The position numbers and the translations under genes are program-made. This document shows, one piece after another, positions 35,388 to 46,285 of a stretch of DNA of 64,000 bases (positions within the stretch are counted from its first letter, which is position 1; each line of letters opens with the position of its first letter). Source of the DNA: Castor canadensis (Eukaryota; Chordata; Mammalia; Rodentia; Castoridae); assembly GCF_047511655.1 (NCBI RefSeq), contig NC_133402.1, positions 63,988,951 through 64,052,950 on the forward strand, given 5' to 3'. Below the pieces are notes generated by a model that saw only the letters and a list, made by a program, of their open reading frames with translations, was not told the origin of the DNA and ran no database searches.

Positions 35388-35930
35388 AAGAAAAATTCAA
35401 TGAAATAGATCAGATAAAAACTAGAAGATAGAATGAAAAGAAAAAGAAGCAGAAAATCAGCTGTTCCATGGTACTGCTATTACAATAGGCGGTTTCTTAA
35501 ATTGGAAGGCCGTGTTTGATGCAGAACTCCTGGAAACCAGAAAGAAAAACTAAATTAAGTGGGAAATGGCCATTTGAAGCAGATCATAATCTTGACACAT
35601 CTGATATCTAGTTCTTGGAGGATACTGGAAACAATGAGGAGGTAGATGAGTCTTTGTTTCAGGAAATGGATGACTTTGAGCTTTGAAGGAGAATGAAGAT
35701 GATCCAAACAGCAATCCTGCTGACCCAAAGTGTGACTCAATAGACTGATGGGCTGTCCTCTTCTGCAAAGGACTGACTACCACAGCTTTTGTGTCTGTGC
35801 TAAGATGGTATTGATTTCCCTTTCTTTTTGTCTAAGAAAAAATAATTTTCATGACACTGATTCATTCATTCTTGGATGTCATAAACTGCCTGAATAATTA
35901 AAATAAATAAATAAATAAATAAATAAAAAA
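35388..35930 (+). pseudogene. RWDD1: Processed pseudogene of RWDD1, 5'-truncated
   Basis: RWDD1 (RWD domain-containing protein 1) is a small, mostly cytosolic protein with an acidic C-terminus. Here the C-terminal half of its mRNA lies without introns, then a 3' UTR, an ATTAAA signal at 35897-35902 and an A-rich tail of AAAT units. Recognisable pieces are NEI.DQIKTRR (35399-35428), AENQLFHGT, FLNWKAVFDAELLE, KLSGK, DHNLDTSDI, EVDESLFQEMDD and the ending NPADPKCDSID with stop TGA at 35746-35748. Lesions: an in-frame TAG at 35429-35431, a frameshift just after it, loss of about ten codons before KLSGK, a TAG after DTSDI and a frameshift after FEL. The RWD domain itself is absent. The gene was recognised from memory of its protein, without a search. 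It abuts the A-tail of the L1. Confidence 0.88.
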
Positions 35931-36335
35931 CCTACCCATTATTGTATTTAGTGGTATAAAACTCAAACTTTTTTCCCTAAAATCAAGAACAAGGACATTC
36001 AGTTTTATTACTGTTCAACACAGCACTGACCCTCTTAGCTAAAGCAGTTAGCAAGAAAGAGAAATAAAGGCCCCTGAAGTAAAAAGAAATAACAAGACCT
36101 CTGAACATGACATGATCTTTTATGTGAAATGTAAGAAAAAAACTGTTAGACTAATAAATGATTTGTTTCAGGGTACAAAATCAACATAAAATGATCAATT
36201 ATTTTTCTGTACACTAACAGAAGTCTGAAAGGAAATAAACGAAATAATTACATTTCTACATTTCTTTGCTGCCATTTTCAATAGCAGTGAGGAGAGTAAA
36301 ATATTTGGGAATGAACACCAAGGAGGTGATTTAGA
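35931..36335 (+). mobile_element. Ancient LINE-1 (L1M-type), right part: RT domain
   Basis: Reading resumes with words matching the RT palm of old L1: 'cctacccattattgtatttagtgg', 'ctaaaatcaagaacaaggacattc', 'agaaagagaaataaaggcc', 'gaacatgacatgatctttta', 'cagggtacaaaatcaacataaaatgatcaatt', 'ctgtacactaac', and ends 'ggaatgaacaccaaggaggtg'. It continues the element that stopped at 33823; about 11 bases of the expected consensus seem lost at the join. Confidence 0.85.
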
Positions 36336-36593
36336 CATCGGTAATCCTATTTCATGTTTTATTGCTATTTATTATTTCAAAACATGGGTGCATTTTATTA
36401 CTTATGGAGAGTTAGGCTGCGTACTCATTCTAAACATATTTTCAGAAAGTTGTTTTAAATTGTGTACAGTAGGTTGACTCAAATTCATCCTAGAAGTTGG
36501 GAAAGCTTAAAAAGTGAAACAAAATTATTTTGACATACGGCATTAGTAAAAGCTTAATTTTTCCTTAATATATTGCTTTTAAAAGTCTAAACA

Positions 36594-36808
36594 GGCCAGG
36601 CACCTGGTGCCTTACATCTGTAATCCTAGCTGTCAGGAGGCAGAGATCAGGAGAATCATGGTTCAAAGCCAGCCCTGGCAAATAGTTCAGGAGACCCTAT
36701 CACAAAAATAATCAACACAAAAAAGGCCTGGTGGAGTGATGCAAGTGGTAGGCACCTGCCTAACCAAGTGTAAGGCCCTGAGTTCAAACCCCAGTACTGG
36801 AAAAAAAA
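36594..36808 (+). mobile_element. B1-dID composite SINE with TSD
   Basis: The left half is B1-like ('ggccaggcacctggtgccttacatctgtaatcctagctgtcaggaggcagagatcagg...ccagccctgg'). The right half is ID-like ('gcaagtggtaggcacctgcctaaccaagtgtaaggccctgagttcaaaccccagtactgg'), then eight A's. Flanking repeats of 11 bases with one mismatch, 36581-36591 (AAAAGTCTAAA) and 36805-36815 (AAAAGCCTAAA), look like target-site duplications. Confidence 0.92.
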
Positions 36809-36815
36809 GCCTAAA

Positions 36816-37610
36816 TGGATGCCACACAGACTAGATAGGTAGCAAGGCATGGAATGACTAAGCTAAACGGGGTACCCACAGAAAATGTAAGTTTATTCTG
36901 CTAATACTGAACCAATTCATATTTCCACAAAGGATGCTTCAGAAATATTTTCTTACTTCACATCTGCATTTTGCCAGTGATAGGTAGAAATGGCATTTCA
37001 TTGTTAATTTTCACTTTTGATACTACACATAAACATTTTATGGTCTTAATCATTTGCGTTTTGCCATCTGGTAATTGCCTTTGAAAATATCCTCTGTTCT
37101 TTCTCCTATTGAAATGTTTCCTTTAAAAAAAGTTATAAAAATCCTTGAAAATACCTGATTATTAATGCTTTTACATTTTGTAAATAGTTTCTCCCAGTTT
37201 GTTACCTGTTTGTTTTTTTTTTAAACTTTCTTCATAACTGGTTTTGGTTGATCAGAAATTTTTAACATTTAAATAACCAAACTATATAATGGCTTTATTC
37301 GTTGATTCTTTAATTAGAAATATTAGAAAGTTCCTCTCTGCCCCAACTCTACTATTATTTCTTTAAAATTCTCCCAAATTCTCTCATAATAGTATTTTTT
37401 TCTTAATTTAATAATCATCCCTTAATACAACTGGTAAAACTGTTTCACATTTTACTCATGTGTGTTTTCTCTCTCTCATAGAGAGATCACCATGCATCCA
37501 TATATACAGGAAATTTAAAAAATTCAGTGGGGATTATCTTTGAATTCTAAAATTTTCAAATGTCCAGAGTATTTAAAAGATGTTATTGGATTCCAAAAAA
37601 TGGCTGTCAT
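36816..37610. other. Unassigned AT-rich sequence
   Basis: No gene or repeat recognised. Confidence 0.35.
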
Positions 37611-37702
37611 GGGGCTAGAGGTGTGGCTCACATGGCAGTATACCTGTCCTCAAAAGCATGAAACCCTGAGTTCAAACCCAAGCCCCACCAAAAACAAAAA
37701 AG
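37611..37702 (+). mobile_element. ID-like SINE
   Basis: 'ggggctagaggtgtggctcacatggcagtatacctgtcc...catgaaaccctgagttcaaacccaagccccacc' followed by an A-rich tail (AAAAACAAAAAA). Confidence 0.85.
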
Positions 37703-37781
37703 GCTATCTTTTGATCATTGATTTGAACTTTTTAAGAGGCTACTGATACCTTAAGATTTTAAAGAATAGAAGAAAGTCAAG

Positions 37782-38090
37782 TGCATTAGTCAGCTTCCCA
37801 TTGCTATAACAAATGCTTGTTTGTTAACTCATAAAGAGAAAAAGTTGACTTGGGGGGTCACAGTTTTGGCGTTTCAGTCCATGGTCAGTTGACCCCATTG
37901 CCTTTGGGTGTGTGGTGACGCAGCACATGTGGAACAAGCCACTTACTGCAGTATCGGAAAATGTAAAAGAAAGAGGAAAGACTGGGGTCATTTCCTTGAG
38001 GGCACATCCCCTATGAACATAACGCCTGTCACTATGCCCTACTTGTGATGCCCCCAATAACTCCATGTTAGAGACTGTGGGGACATTTAA
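37782..38090 (-). mobile_element. MaLR-type LTR relic, minus orientation
   Basis: 'gcattagtcagcttcccattgctataacaaatgc...cacagttttggcgtttcagtccatggtcagttgaccccattgccttt' and 'gagggcacatcccctatgaacataac...gatgcccccaataactcc' follow the reverse of the family seen at 3396-3856. Confidence 0.65.
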
Positions 38091-39002
38091 GACCAAAGCA
38101 TACCAATCATTTGTAACTTTGCTGTTGTTAACAATGCTGACCGATAGGAATGATAGTTACATCCTCAGCCAGGTCTTCAATGTCAACACTCATGTCACAT
38201 CCATAGAATGGACTCTTCATACGTGCGATGAAGATGGTGATTCATCTCTGTGGTCTTTCTCTTCAAAATCCATAACCCCTGTTGAATTGTGAAAAAAACA
38301 AACAGGCAAATCCCAATTGAGGGACATTCTGCAAAACATCTGTCTATTGTTTCTTCAAGCTGTCAAGGTTTTCAAAACAAAGTCTGAGAGGCTGCAATAG
38401 CCAACCAGAGTCTAAACAGACTCGATAGCTAAATATAATGTGTAAATATACCCTAGATAAGAATAGGTATGTGAGATTAAAACTACAGTTTCTGAAAGAA
38501 ATATGTACTTTGTTAAAGATAAAAATGTCACTATTGCTTCATTAATTTTGTATGAATGTAGTATAGTGCATGGGAAATTGGATATGCTATCTTTGCAGTA
38601 TTTTCAAATTTATTCTATAAATCTAGATCTGTTCTAAAATAAAACTTATTTAAAATAACATAAGATTAGGTCACAAATTGACTCATGTTAAGATATATTA
38701 TATGAAGGAAACTTTGGCTTCCCCTTTAATATCTGGGGATGGCAGGTATGTGCTTAAATGGATAAACATTTAGCAGCAGAAATTAATTGCATTTCAATAT
38801 AAAAATTTAATAACATAGGTGCTGCCTTTAGGGGAAAGAAATAGGGGAAATAATTTGTTACTTTCTTCAGCAAAGTAAAGACTTGCATTTTAAAATCAGA
38901 TTGGAGCACTTCTTATTTCCCCTTCCCCACCCATAACTAAATAAAAACTATTAAAAGAAAGTAGAATAATTTTTTAATTAGAGCATATTCGTTATAGGAG
39001 GG
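38091..39002. other. Unassigned AT-rich sequence
   Basis: Nothing recognised. Confidence 0.35.
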
Positions 39003-39090
39003 ATTTATTGTGACAATTCCAATTAGGCTGATTTTGTACATTGGTTAGCTCACCCCCCACCGTCTCTCCCCCTTGGCCCCCCTCTCTGTC
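39003..39090 (-). mobile_element. L1 3' UTR-like fragment
   Basis: On the minus strand a G-rich tract is followed by 'ggtgagctaaccaatgtacaaaatc' and 'aattgtcacaataaatcc'. This resembles the L1 3' UTR ends at 23385-23460 and 62880-62965. A C-rich tract (to about 39195) may extend it. Confidence 0.45.
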
Positions 39091-40213
39091 CCACTTAAAG
39101 TAATTACAAGACGTTTCTTTGTTCTACTTCGTGTAATGAAGTCCATCAACCATATTCCCTCTCCTTACTCTTCTTCATTTACCCTCCCCCACCCCAGAAT
39201 TTTTAAGAGACATGGTTGAGGCAGGAACATTTTCTTTATAAATTGAGAACAAACTTAGAATCTGTCTTTTCTTCTTTCTGTGGGCTATCAGGCCATTGAC
39301 ATGGATTTCTACGGAGCATAACAGATTTTCATACAGTTTGTGAAGGTATTAGAGAAGGCATTTTAGAAGTGAGTATTAAACACTTCCACATAATTTTTCT
39401 CCCTGTGTATCTTAAACTCAATGCTCCCAATACAGCATGAAGTTGTGTGTTATCCAGACATATAAAAAATGTTAGGGTTTTTTCAGAGAAGCCGTATTTT
39501 AGTTATTAATTTTGATAACTGAATGAGGATTAAGGTGTGTATCCTGTGGTGTATCACAACCAGTCCTTGTGTTATGCACACATTTTCTTATAAAATGAGA
39601 ATTGAGGGAATGGAAGTGAAATCTTTCAGGCAGTATGAAGGTGACATATCAAACATTCAAGTTAACACATTTTAAAACTTCTTACCGATACAGATTTTTA
39701 TCCTAGTGATAGGGAAGTGCCGATTGTCTGTGACCCTTTAGAGAAACAGCTGCATGTTTTGCTTTTAGCATACACACCTTCCACGGTGAAAACACTGCAA
39801 ATGATGCTTAGGTTTTGCTTCAGACTTCTGAGATAGAAGTGTCAAGTGAGATCAATTAAAATTATTGTCCGTTCATATGGTGCTTGGATGGAAAAATCAG
39901 TCACTATCTTCATGACAAACCATGCTTAGTTTCTCTTGCTCCTTTTAAAGGGCTTAAGCATATATTCCCACAGAGTTAATTAGTCTCTAATAAAAGATTT
40001 CGGAAAAATATTTGGTTAGATCTTTTCTTATTTAATACTACTTCCAAACAAACTCATTTATCAAAAATAAGCTTTGCCTCTACAAGATTTGAAATTCATT
40101 ATTCTCTATATGGTATTTTTCATGGCTTAGAAAGTGCAACAATGTCCACATTTCTGTATTCCAAAAACATTTCATAAAACTACTAATAATTGTGTTACCT
40201 TAAGAGTTACTTG
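39091..40213. other. Unassigned sequence
   Basis: No gene. A C-rich stretch at 39175-39200 may belong to the adjacent L1-like fragment. Confidence 0.35.
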
Positions 40214-40300
40214 TGGACCAGGGTTGTAGCTCAGTATTAAAGCACTTGCTTAGCCTGTGCAAAGCTGGGTTCAATACCTAGCACCAAAAAAGAAAAAAAA
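40214..40300 (+). mobile_element. ID-like SINE
   Basis: 'ccagggttgtagctcagtattaaagcacttgcttagcctgtgcaaagctgggttcaatacctagcacc' with an A-tail, close to the classic ID SINE. Confidence 0.9.
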
Positions 40301-42284
40301 CCCTACTTTTTTACTTCAAGAAATAATTTTTATTTAAAATAAAAAATGACATACAGCTTTAATTGTGCATATAAATATATATAAAGTCATGTATTCTCAG
40401 CTACATAAATAACTGCATATGGTGCTGTGATCTCATGCTAGGACTAAGGGCCTTCTTTTACGCGGGATAGTTTGTTGTCTCTATATTAAAGGGTCTACTC
40501 TAAAATTTTATGTTTAATTTTGTATAATGGCAGCTCAATTCTTGTTTATAAAGTGTAAAACTTGGTAACCACTGGTGTTCATTGTGCATGAAGCTCATTT
40601 CACATCTCATCTATTACATGAATGAAATGTAAACATAATTGCTTCCTAAAATGACTTTGTCAGGACTCTTTGCAAGAAAAAAAAAAGGAAACTTCCTCAG
40701 CTCAAGTAAGTTTGAAGATTATTTTTATCTGAATATTAATTTTTGTAAGAAAATGCCAACAAATTCATGATGGAGGCCCACACACCTGGTGGTACCACCC
40801 AAATCATAGACCATGAGCTCTAAGCTAGCGGTGAAAATGTGAGCAATGAATGCAAAAGGCCAGTGCAATGGAACTTCTTTAGCTTGCTTGTCTGTTAGAG
40901 AAGTGGGGTCCTTATCTATGCTCAGCGCAGACCCAAGCTCTGTGATGGAATTTGATGTGTGGATTCTCTAAGAAAAGCAATTAAAGCTTCAAACTCAAGT
41001 GAGGTTGCAAGGTAAATATTTACAATGGACAATTACTGGAGATTTAGATACATTTTATTTGAGATATCTCAAGGTAATCTATCAGTGTTGGATCTTCTCA
41101 CCAGCTAGAACCTTCTACAGCTCCCAGCAACCCCTTGCAATCTCTATGGTCAGAGATATGAGGTTGTCATCACTGGCATTGGGTAATCTGCAACTGCCTG
41201 TTCTGATGATACTTTTCTGTTGTATTCTGTTTTTGACAATGTCTCCTCTGTTTTTCTGGATGGCCACCCAAAATGTGTGCCCCACTTGGATCAGTTATAC
41301 TTATTCTACCAGCTCTAGTTTTCCCACAAGCAATAAAAAAGAAGATTCAAGTCTTTGACAATAATATGACATTTTAAAACTATTTTAAAAGCAGATGACA
41401 ATGACTGCTTACATACAATTCTTAAATCACGCTACCTCTCTTTCACTACAGATAAGCATAAGGACGTACTATTTCCACACTTGGGACAGGGGTCCTCAGT
41501 TAGCAATCTGATCCACCTGAGTGACAATTGAGGAAAGCAGCTGACCTAAGGAAAACCAAGATCTAGGCACCAAAGCCGGGTGCAAGCCCTTTTGAAGCAA
41601 TAGAGGTAAAAATGATATTACCAGTGTTTCTGTGAGATTCACAACCCATAGTCCCAAAGAAAGGAGAGGAAAGTCCAAGGGTTTATGATCTGTAGTGCAT
41701 TTTATTGATATCTAAGTGGTCACACAGGCTGGGTATGTATCTGAGCCAATTCACATCTCAAGGGTTTACACTACAGCAATTAGAAGGGTGGATACTGGGT
41801 AGTGCAAGTCACTTAGTTGTGTAAGCACAATTTTTATTTTCCTAATATTTTTCATAATCAGTACTCATATGTTTACTGAAATATTGTTATCGAGGTTTCA
41901 GCCAACAATGAATGAATAGTTCTCTCTTCATTTTTGCATAGCTAAACTCTTGAGTCAAAGATTCTACATTCTAAAATCATAAAATGTTAAAGCTATAGGG
42001 AAACTCTATAGAAATGTTCCAAATAAAAATAAAATTCAACTTCAGGTAGAAAAAGTCAAGCTGTTCCTTAAAATTAGAGAATACAGTATTTGGACATGGT
42101 ATTTCTCATTCACAATTGTGTTCGTTTTAGTGTTTTAAATCCAGGTATTGAGAAGTCCAAGAATGGAGACATTCTTATAAATTTGGGGATAGAACTATTA
42201 TTAACACCAAATTAAAATAATCTGTATTGTACTGCTCATATTTTGAATGAATATATATTTAAAAATAGTATAACTTTGCCTGTG
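40301..42284. other. Unassigned sequence, about 2 kb
   Basis: The longest frame is 41 kb region 40999-41358 (plus, 119 codons). It has two hydrophobic stretches but no known family, no upstream gene structure and no intron-exon signs I trust. Treated as chance. Confidence 0.35.
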
Positions 42285-42459
42285 ACTCTTTTTTTTTTTT
42301 TTCATTTTTCTTTTATTATTCATATGTGCATACAAGGCTTGGTTCATTTCTCCCCCTGCCCCCACCCCCTCCCTTACCACCCACTCCACCCCCTCCCGCT
42401 CCCCCCCTCAATACCCAGCAGAAACTATTTTGCCCTTATCTCTAATTTTGTTGTAGAGA
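42285..42459 (-). mobile_element. Young LINE-1, 3' UTR end only
   Basis: T-run, then 'catttttcttttattattcatatgtgcatacaaggcttggttcatttctcc', the C-rich tract (42350-42411) and 'cagcagaaactattttgcccttatctctaattttgttgtagaga'. It is nearly identical to the 3' end of the copies at 557 and 35360. It stops after about 170 bases, an extreme 5' truncation. No target-site duplication could be fixed. Confidence 0.93.
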
Positions 42460-42482
42460 AATGCATAAAGAAAATGCAATAC

Positions 42483-42774
42483 ATTTATAAAAGTTCTTAC
42501 AATTTATCATAGTTGAATTCATCCCCTCCATCGTTCTCCTTTGTTTTCCTCCCCTATTTCTGGAATAGTTTCAGCAGGTCTCATTTTTCCAATTTTTATA
42601 CATGTCTACATATTTCTACCATATTCATCCTCCTACATCTTTTCCTTATATCCTCCCTCATCCCACTGGTATATATCTTCCAGACAGGTCCTGTTTTACC
42701 TTCCTGTTCTCTGTTTTTGTAAAAAAAAATTGACATTTTTGTTTGTTTAAGAAAGCTATACAGGGTGTTTCATT

Positions 42775-42829
<55 letters not shown>

Positions 42830-42915
42830 CACCTCTATATATGGTTTATCCCTTCTGTTTTTTCTCCTTTATACCTTAGTCCCCTGTCCTCAGTACAACA
42901 ATAATAAAAATAAAT
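42483..42915 (-). mobile_element. Second copy of duplicated 3'UTR-like repeat, mostly inverted
   Basis: Bases 42483-42875 are the reverse complement of the family at 15895-16445. They run from module 2's end ('acttttgcaaatg') back through 'gacctgttgaaac', the 'aaacaggtcc' linker and into module 1. The last part (about 42876-42915, 'cctcagtacaacaataataaaaataa') instead reads forward. It resembles the very end of the 15.9-kb copy ('cctaagcacaacaatagtaaaag'), and it starts at about the consensus point where the inverted part stopped. This is the layout of a 5'-inverted (twin-primed) insertion with a very short forward end. Confidence 0.6.
42775..42832. repeat. 58-bp AT-rich near-perfect palindrome / (TA)n
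   Basis: GTGA, a long TA run and TCAC form a palindrome over 58 bases. The only mismatch is C at 42817 opposite A at 42790. It lies inside the 42.5-kb repeat, where the 16-kb copy has only a short 'acatatatacat'. Confidence 0.92.
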
Positions 42916-43104
42916 TTAAAAAATAAATTGATTAAAAGAAACAGGACATCTTGGAGACCAAAATAGCACTTAAGGAAACAGAAGAACAAATGGTGATCAT
43001 TGTGTAAGCTATTTCCCTGTGATTACAAACTCTGGCCAAAGGCTATCTTTTTTGGCACTTTTAGGTTCAACATCCAAATTAACTTTACCCATGATAATTC
43101 TTTG

Positions 43105-43300
43105 GGAAAAAAAAGTACTACATATATACACAATGAAATACTATAAAAAGTATGAAATACTATAACAAGGATAAAATCTTTTCATTTGCAACACACAGAT
43201 GCAACTAAAGATGATTATGTTTAGTGAAATAAGCCAGGCTCAGAAGGAGACATGCTGTGTAAATTCATTCATACTTGGAGTCTACAAGTTGATTTAATAG
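43105..43300 (+). mobile_element. Ancient LINE-1 fragment (ORF2 C-terminus)
   Basis: 'actacatatatacacaatgaaatactat...aaatcttttcatttgcaacacacagatgcaac...atgtttagtgaaataagccaggctcagaaggagacatgctgtg' follows the end of ORF2 in old L1. A 15-bp word 'tatgaaatactataa' is doubled at 43136-43167. Confidence 0.75.
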
Positions 43301-43419
43301 AAGGTGAGGTGTGATGAAATAATCAAACTAAACTGGAGATGAGAAATTAGGTTGTGATTAGTGCTAAGATAAATGTTCTTATCACGGGAGCATAATTTAT
43401 TGGAAATTGTGGTCTGTAA

Positions 43420-43670
43420 AGATTTCTTGAAGAAGTGATATTTCATCTTGGAGGCGATATCTCTTGGGCAATGAATAGCATTGGATAAGTAAAGGAGAAG
43501 CAGTGGAAGGCTATGTGTGAAAACCCAATATGGGATAAAAGAATATTAAAGGGTGAAATTAAGGTAGTGAGAGATGAAGTTAGAAAAATGAGACTAGGAT
43601 GAGGCTATTTGAAGAAAATTTTAACATCAGAGAAATGGGAAGTCATGAAAAAATTTTAAGAAATGAGTAA
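43420..43670 (-). mobile_element. L2 LINE fragment
   Basis: Reverse reading of L2: 'ttcttgaagaagtgatatttcatcttgg', 'aggagaagcagtggaagg', 'gagatgaagttagaaaaatgagac', 'aaatgggaagtcatgaaaaaattttaag'. Confidence 0.55.
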
Positions 43671-43674
43671 TATT

Positions 43675-43797
43675 GGCTGGATGTGGTGGAATATATCTGT
43701 AATCCCAACACATGAAAGGCTGGGACAGGAGGTTTGTGAATTTGAGGCAAGCTAGGGCTATAGTAAGACTTTGTCTCAAACAAAAACAAAAACAAAA
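43675..43797 (+). mobile_element. B1 SINE
   Basis: 'ggctggatgtggtggaatatatctgtaatcccaacacatgaaaggctgggacaggaggtttgtgaatttgaggcaagctagggctatagtaagactttgtctc' with an AAAAAC-rich tail. 'agaaatgagtaatat' before it and 'agaaatgaatatg' after it look like an imperfect target-site duplication. Confidence 0.92.
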
Positions 43798-45661
43798 GAA
43801 GAAATGAATATGGCCTTTGGTCCATTTTAAGAATTACCCGAAGACTATGTTGAGGGAAAAGACTGCAAGCACTCTAATAATGTCTACAAATTGCTTTAAA
43901 ATATTTTAGGATAATCAGTATGATATGGCATGTCCTCGCTAGGTAAGACTCCAGGTCCGGGTCTGGTTATTGAGCACACTCTCAAGGTTACACAGTGACA
44001 GGGAAGGTCAGCTGGATCAGGAAAGGTCACACTCCAGGGGGAGCTGCCTAAAGCACTTCCCAAATCCCATCTCCATCAACAACAATTTGTTGCTGAACAG
44101 AATACCAAATGATAGAGATAGTATTTATTTATGTGACTTGAGACTTGCCAATTAATATGATGGATGTCAGAGAGAGATTATTGCAAGTTTAAGGTTCTCA
44201 AGACATATAAAATGACTGAAATAATGTAGGCATCAGTGAACATCACCTGCAGGAGGTAAAAGAATTCACTGAAGTCTGAGACCTATGTCCATTAAGGATG
44301 ATACCCCAGGTCTGACTGACTCTACAGTCATTGGTTTAGCAATATTTCTGATTGCCTGATGAGAGCTGGAGGAATTAATTGAGTCAGTGGCTTTGCCAGA
44401 GAGTATCCATTTAATACACGTCTACGTATTTGTCAGAGTTTGCCTTCATTCTTGCTTTCAATAAAAGTTAATAGCAAGGTAATGAGGGAATAATTAATCC
44501 TTACTACTTGAATTTCTTTTGCTTTTATTAAAGACTACCCACAGGAAGCTAAACATAACGAAGAACCAGTTTGGCTTAAGACACTCCACAGCAGACATGA
44601 CATGTCTTCTGCTCCCATAGGAAGGCCTGACCAAGTAGGCTGGAAATGATAGCTGGATGGATTTAAGAAATATTGAGGACATAGGCTCAAAAGAATCTAA
44701 TAGTAACTAATAAGATAAGGTAATTGAGAAAGAGAAAAGAAAGAAAAGTCAAATCTCATCTAGTTTTCTGTTGCTAACAACTGGTTGGATGAGTTTCCAC
44801 GCACTATGAGAGGAAACAAAAATAGAAAAGCAGGTGTAGGGGAAAAGTTCAGTTTGTAAATCTTGAGTATGATGTGCCTGAATCATTTAAGCACAATTAT
44901 CTAGCAGTCATTTAGACCTGCAATGAAAACCATGCAAAATCTGTGCTAGAGATTTGTTTGTTGATGAGCAATGGGACCTAAAATCCCAGACAAAGGAATC
45001 AAAGCAGCAGGTGACAGCAGTGATGAAAATCACCCCATCAATAAACTTCTGATATTTCAGTCCCAGATTTCTCCCAGGTAGCAATGTTGATGGAGAATAT
45101 AAGACACAAAGATGATATAAAATTGTGTGATTTATTGGCACTGGTTAAAAATAAGTTTTGTGAGAAACAATGGATTTGCAGGCTCTAGGGGATCACAAGT
45201 GTCCCAGCTCAATGTTACTCATTCTTGCATGACTCCAACTGTACTCCTACTGAGACCCTCTGCCAAGGTGAATCTAATCAGACACTGAGTTTCTTTGCTT
45301 CTAATAGTTACTTATATAATTGATGTGGGTTTGTTATCATTACATATTATCAGCATTAAGGATCGTCCATGTTTCAAAGGAAATCTGGGGACCCAGAGGT
45401 AGTGATTGTACCAGTGAGCCTTACTTGCAAACTTCTACTTCTCATCTTACCTCCTTCTTGTGATCAAAATAATATAAACATTCTATCATTTCTGCTACAC
45501 TATGTTTGCTTCTCCAGAAGATCTTCTCTTCCTCACTTTTTAAGGCATAATTGACAAATGAAAATTGTATTGTACTATAATACATCATGATATTTGTATA
45601 ATTGTGAAATGTGAAAAGATTAATAATTAAGCTAATTAACAAATTCATCATTTTATATACT
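43798..45661. other. Unassigned sequence, about 1.9 kb
   Basis: No gene or repeat recognised. Confidence 0.35.
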
Positions 45662-45775
45662 GTCTTAATCCATTTAGATTGCTCTAGTAAAGTGCCTTAG
45701 ACCAAGCAATTTATAAACACTAGAAATTTACTGTTCACATTTCTGGAAGCTAAAACATCCAAAATGAAGGCTTTT
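45662..45775 (-). mobile_element. LTR relic (MaLR-type end), minus orientation
   Basis: 'gtcttaatccatttagattgctctagtaaagtgccttagaccaagcaatttataaacactagaaatttactgttcacatttctggaagc' is the reverse of a MaLR 3' end ('...ggtttctattgctgtaacaaa...'). Only the end is recognisable. Confidence 0.55.
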
Positions 45776-45999
45776 TGGATTATTATATAGATAATATAGT
45801 CCAGTGTTTTTCAAACTGGAGCTATGACACGTTACTGACTCGTGAAATGATTGAGTGGACAATGACATTTGTCTCAAATTTTCTCATAACATCTTTACAT
45901 GAACATGTACATATATTTGCATCCTGGTTCTTGATTCAAGGTGAGCTTCTTACTATGGGGTCACAGTCACAATGGAAAGCACTGAGACTTATTTGAAAT

Positions 46000-46285
46000 G
46001 TCTCTCTCATCTCCTCCTGTACACTCAAGCTACCCTGGTCATCTTTCAGTCCTTATATTAGGGTCTCTGCACTTTCTCTGATCTTGGTGAGATGTATGTT
46101 ATCCTCTTTCCCTCATTAGTTCTAACTTGCTTAAGGCTGTGAGCTCAGTTATAATTTACTCACATCAACCATCACAAGGTCAAGTCTTCCTGCAACCATG
46201 CTTAACTCATAGAACTTATCACAGTTCTGTGTCTGCTGTTATTTGATAAATACACATATCCATCCTCCATTAGAATTTACTCATG
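46000..46285 (+). mobile_element. L2 LINE fragment
   Basis: 'gtctctgcactttctctgatct', 'cttgcttaaggctgtgagctcagttat', 'atagaacttatcacagttctgtgtctgctgttatttgat', 'ccattagaatttactcatg' follow the L2 3' region in plus order. Confidence 0.55.

Noticed and set aside
40999..41358. 119-codon open frame
   Set aside because: No known family, no start context or exon structure; of the size expected by chance in 64 kb of six-frame AT-moderate DNA.
45791..45870. hAT transposon end, suggested by 'ccagtgtttttcaaactgg' and 'gactcgtgaaatgattgagtgg'
   Set aside because: Resembles hAT-type ends, but I could not find the partner terminal repeat or fix a family.
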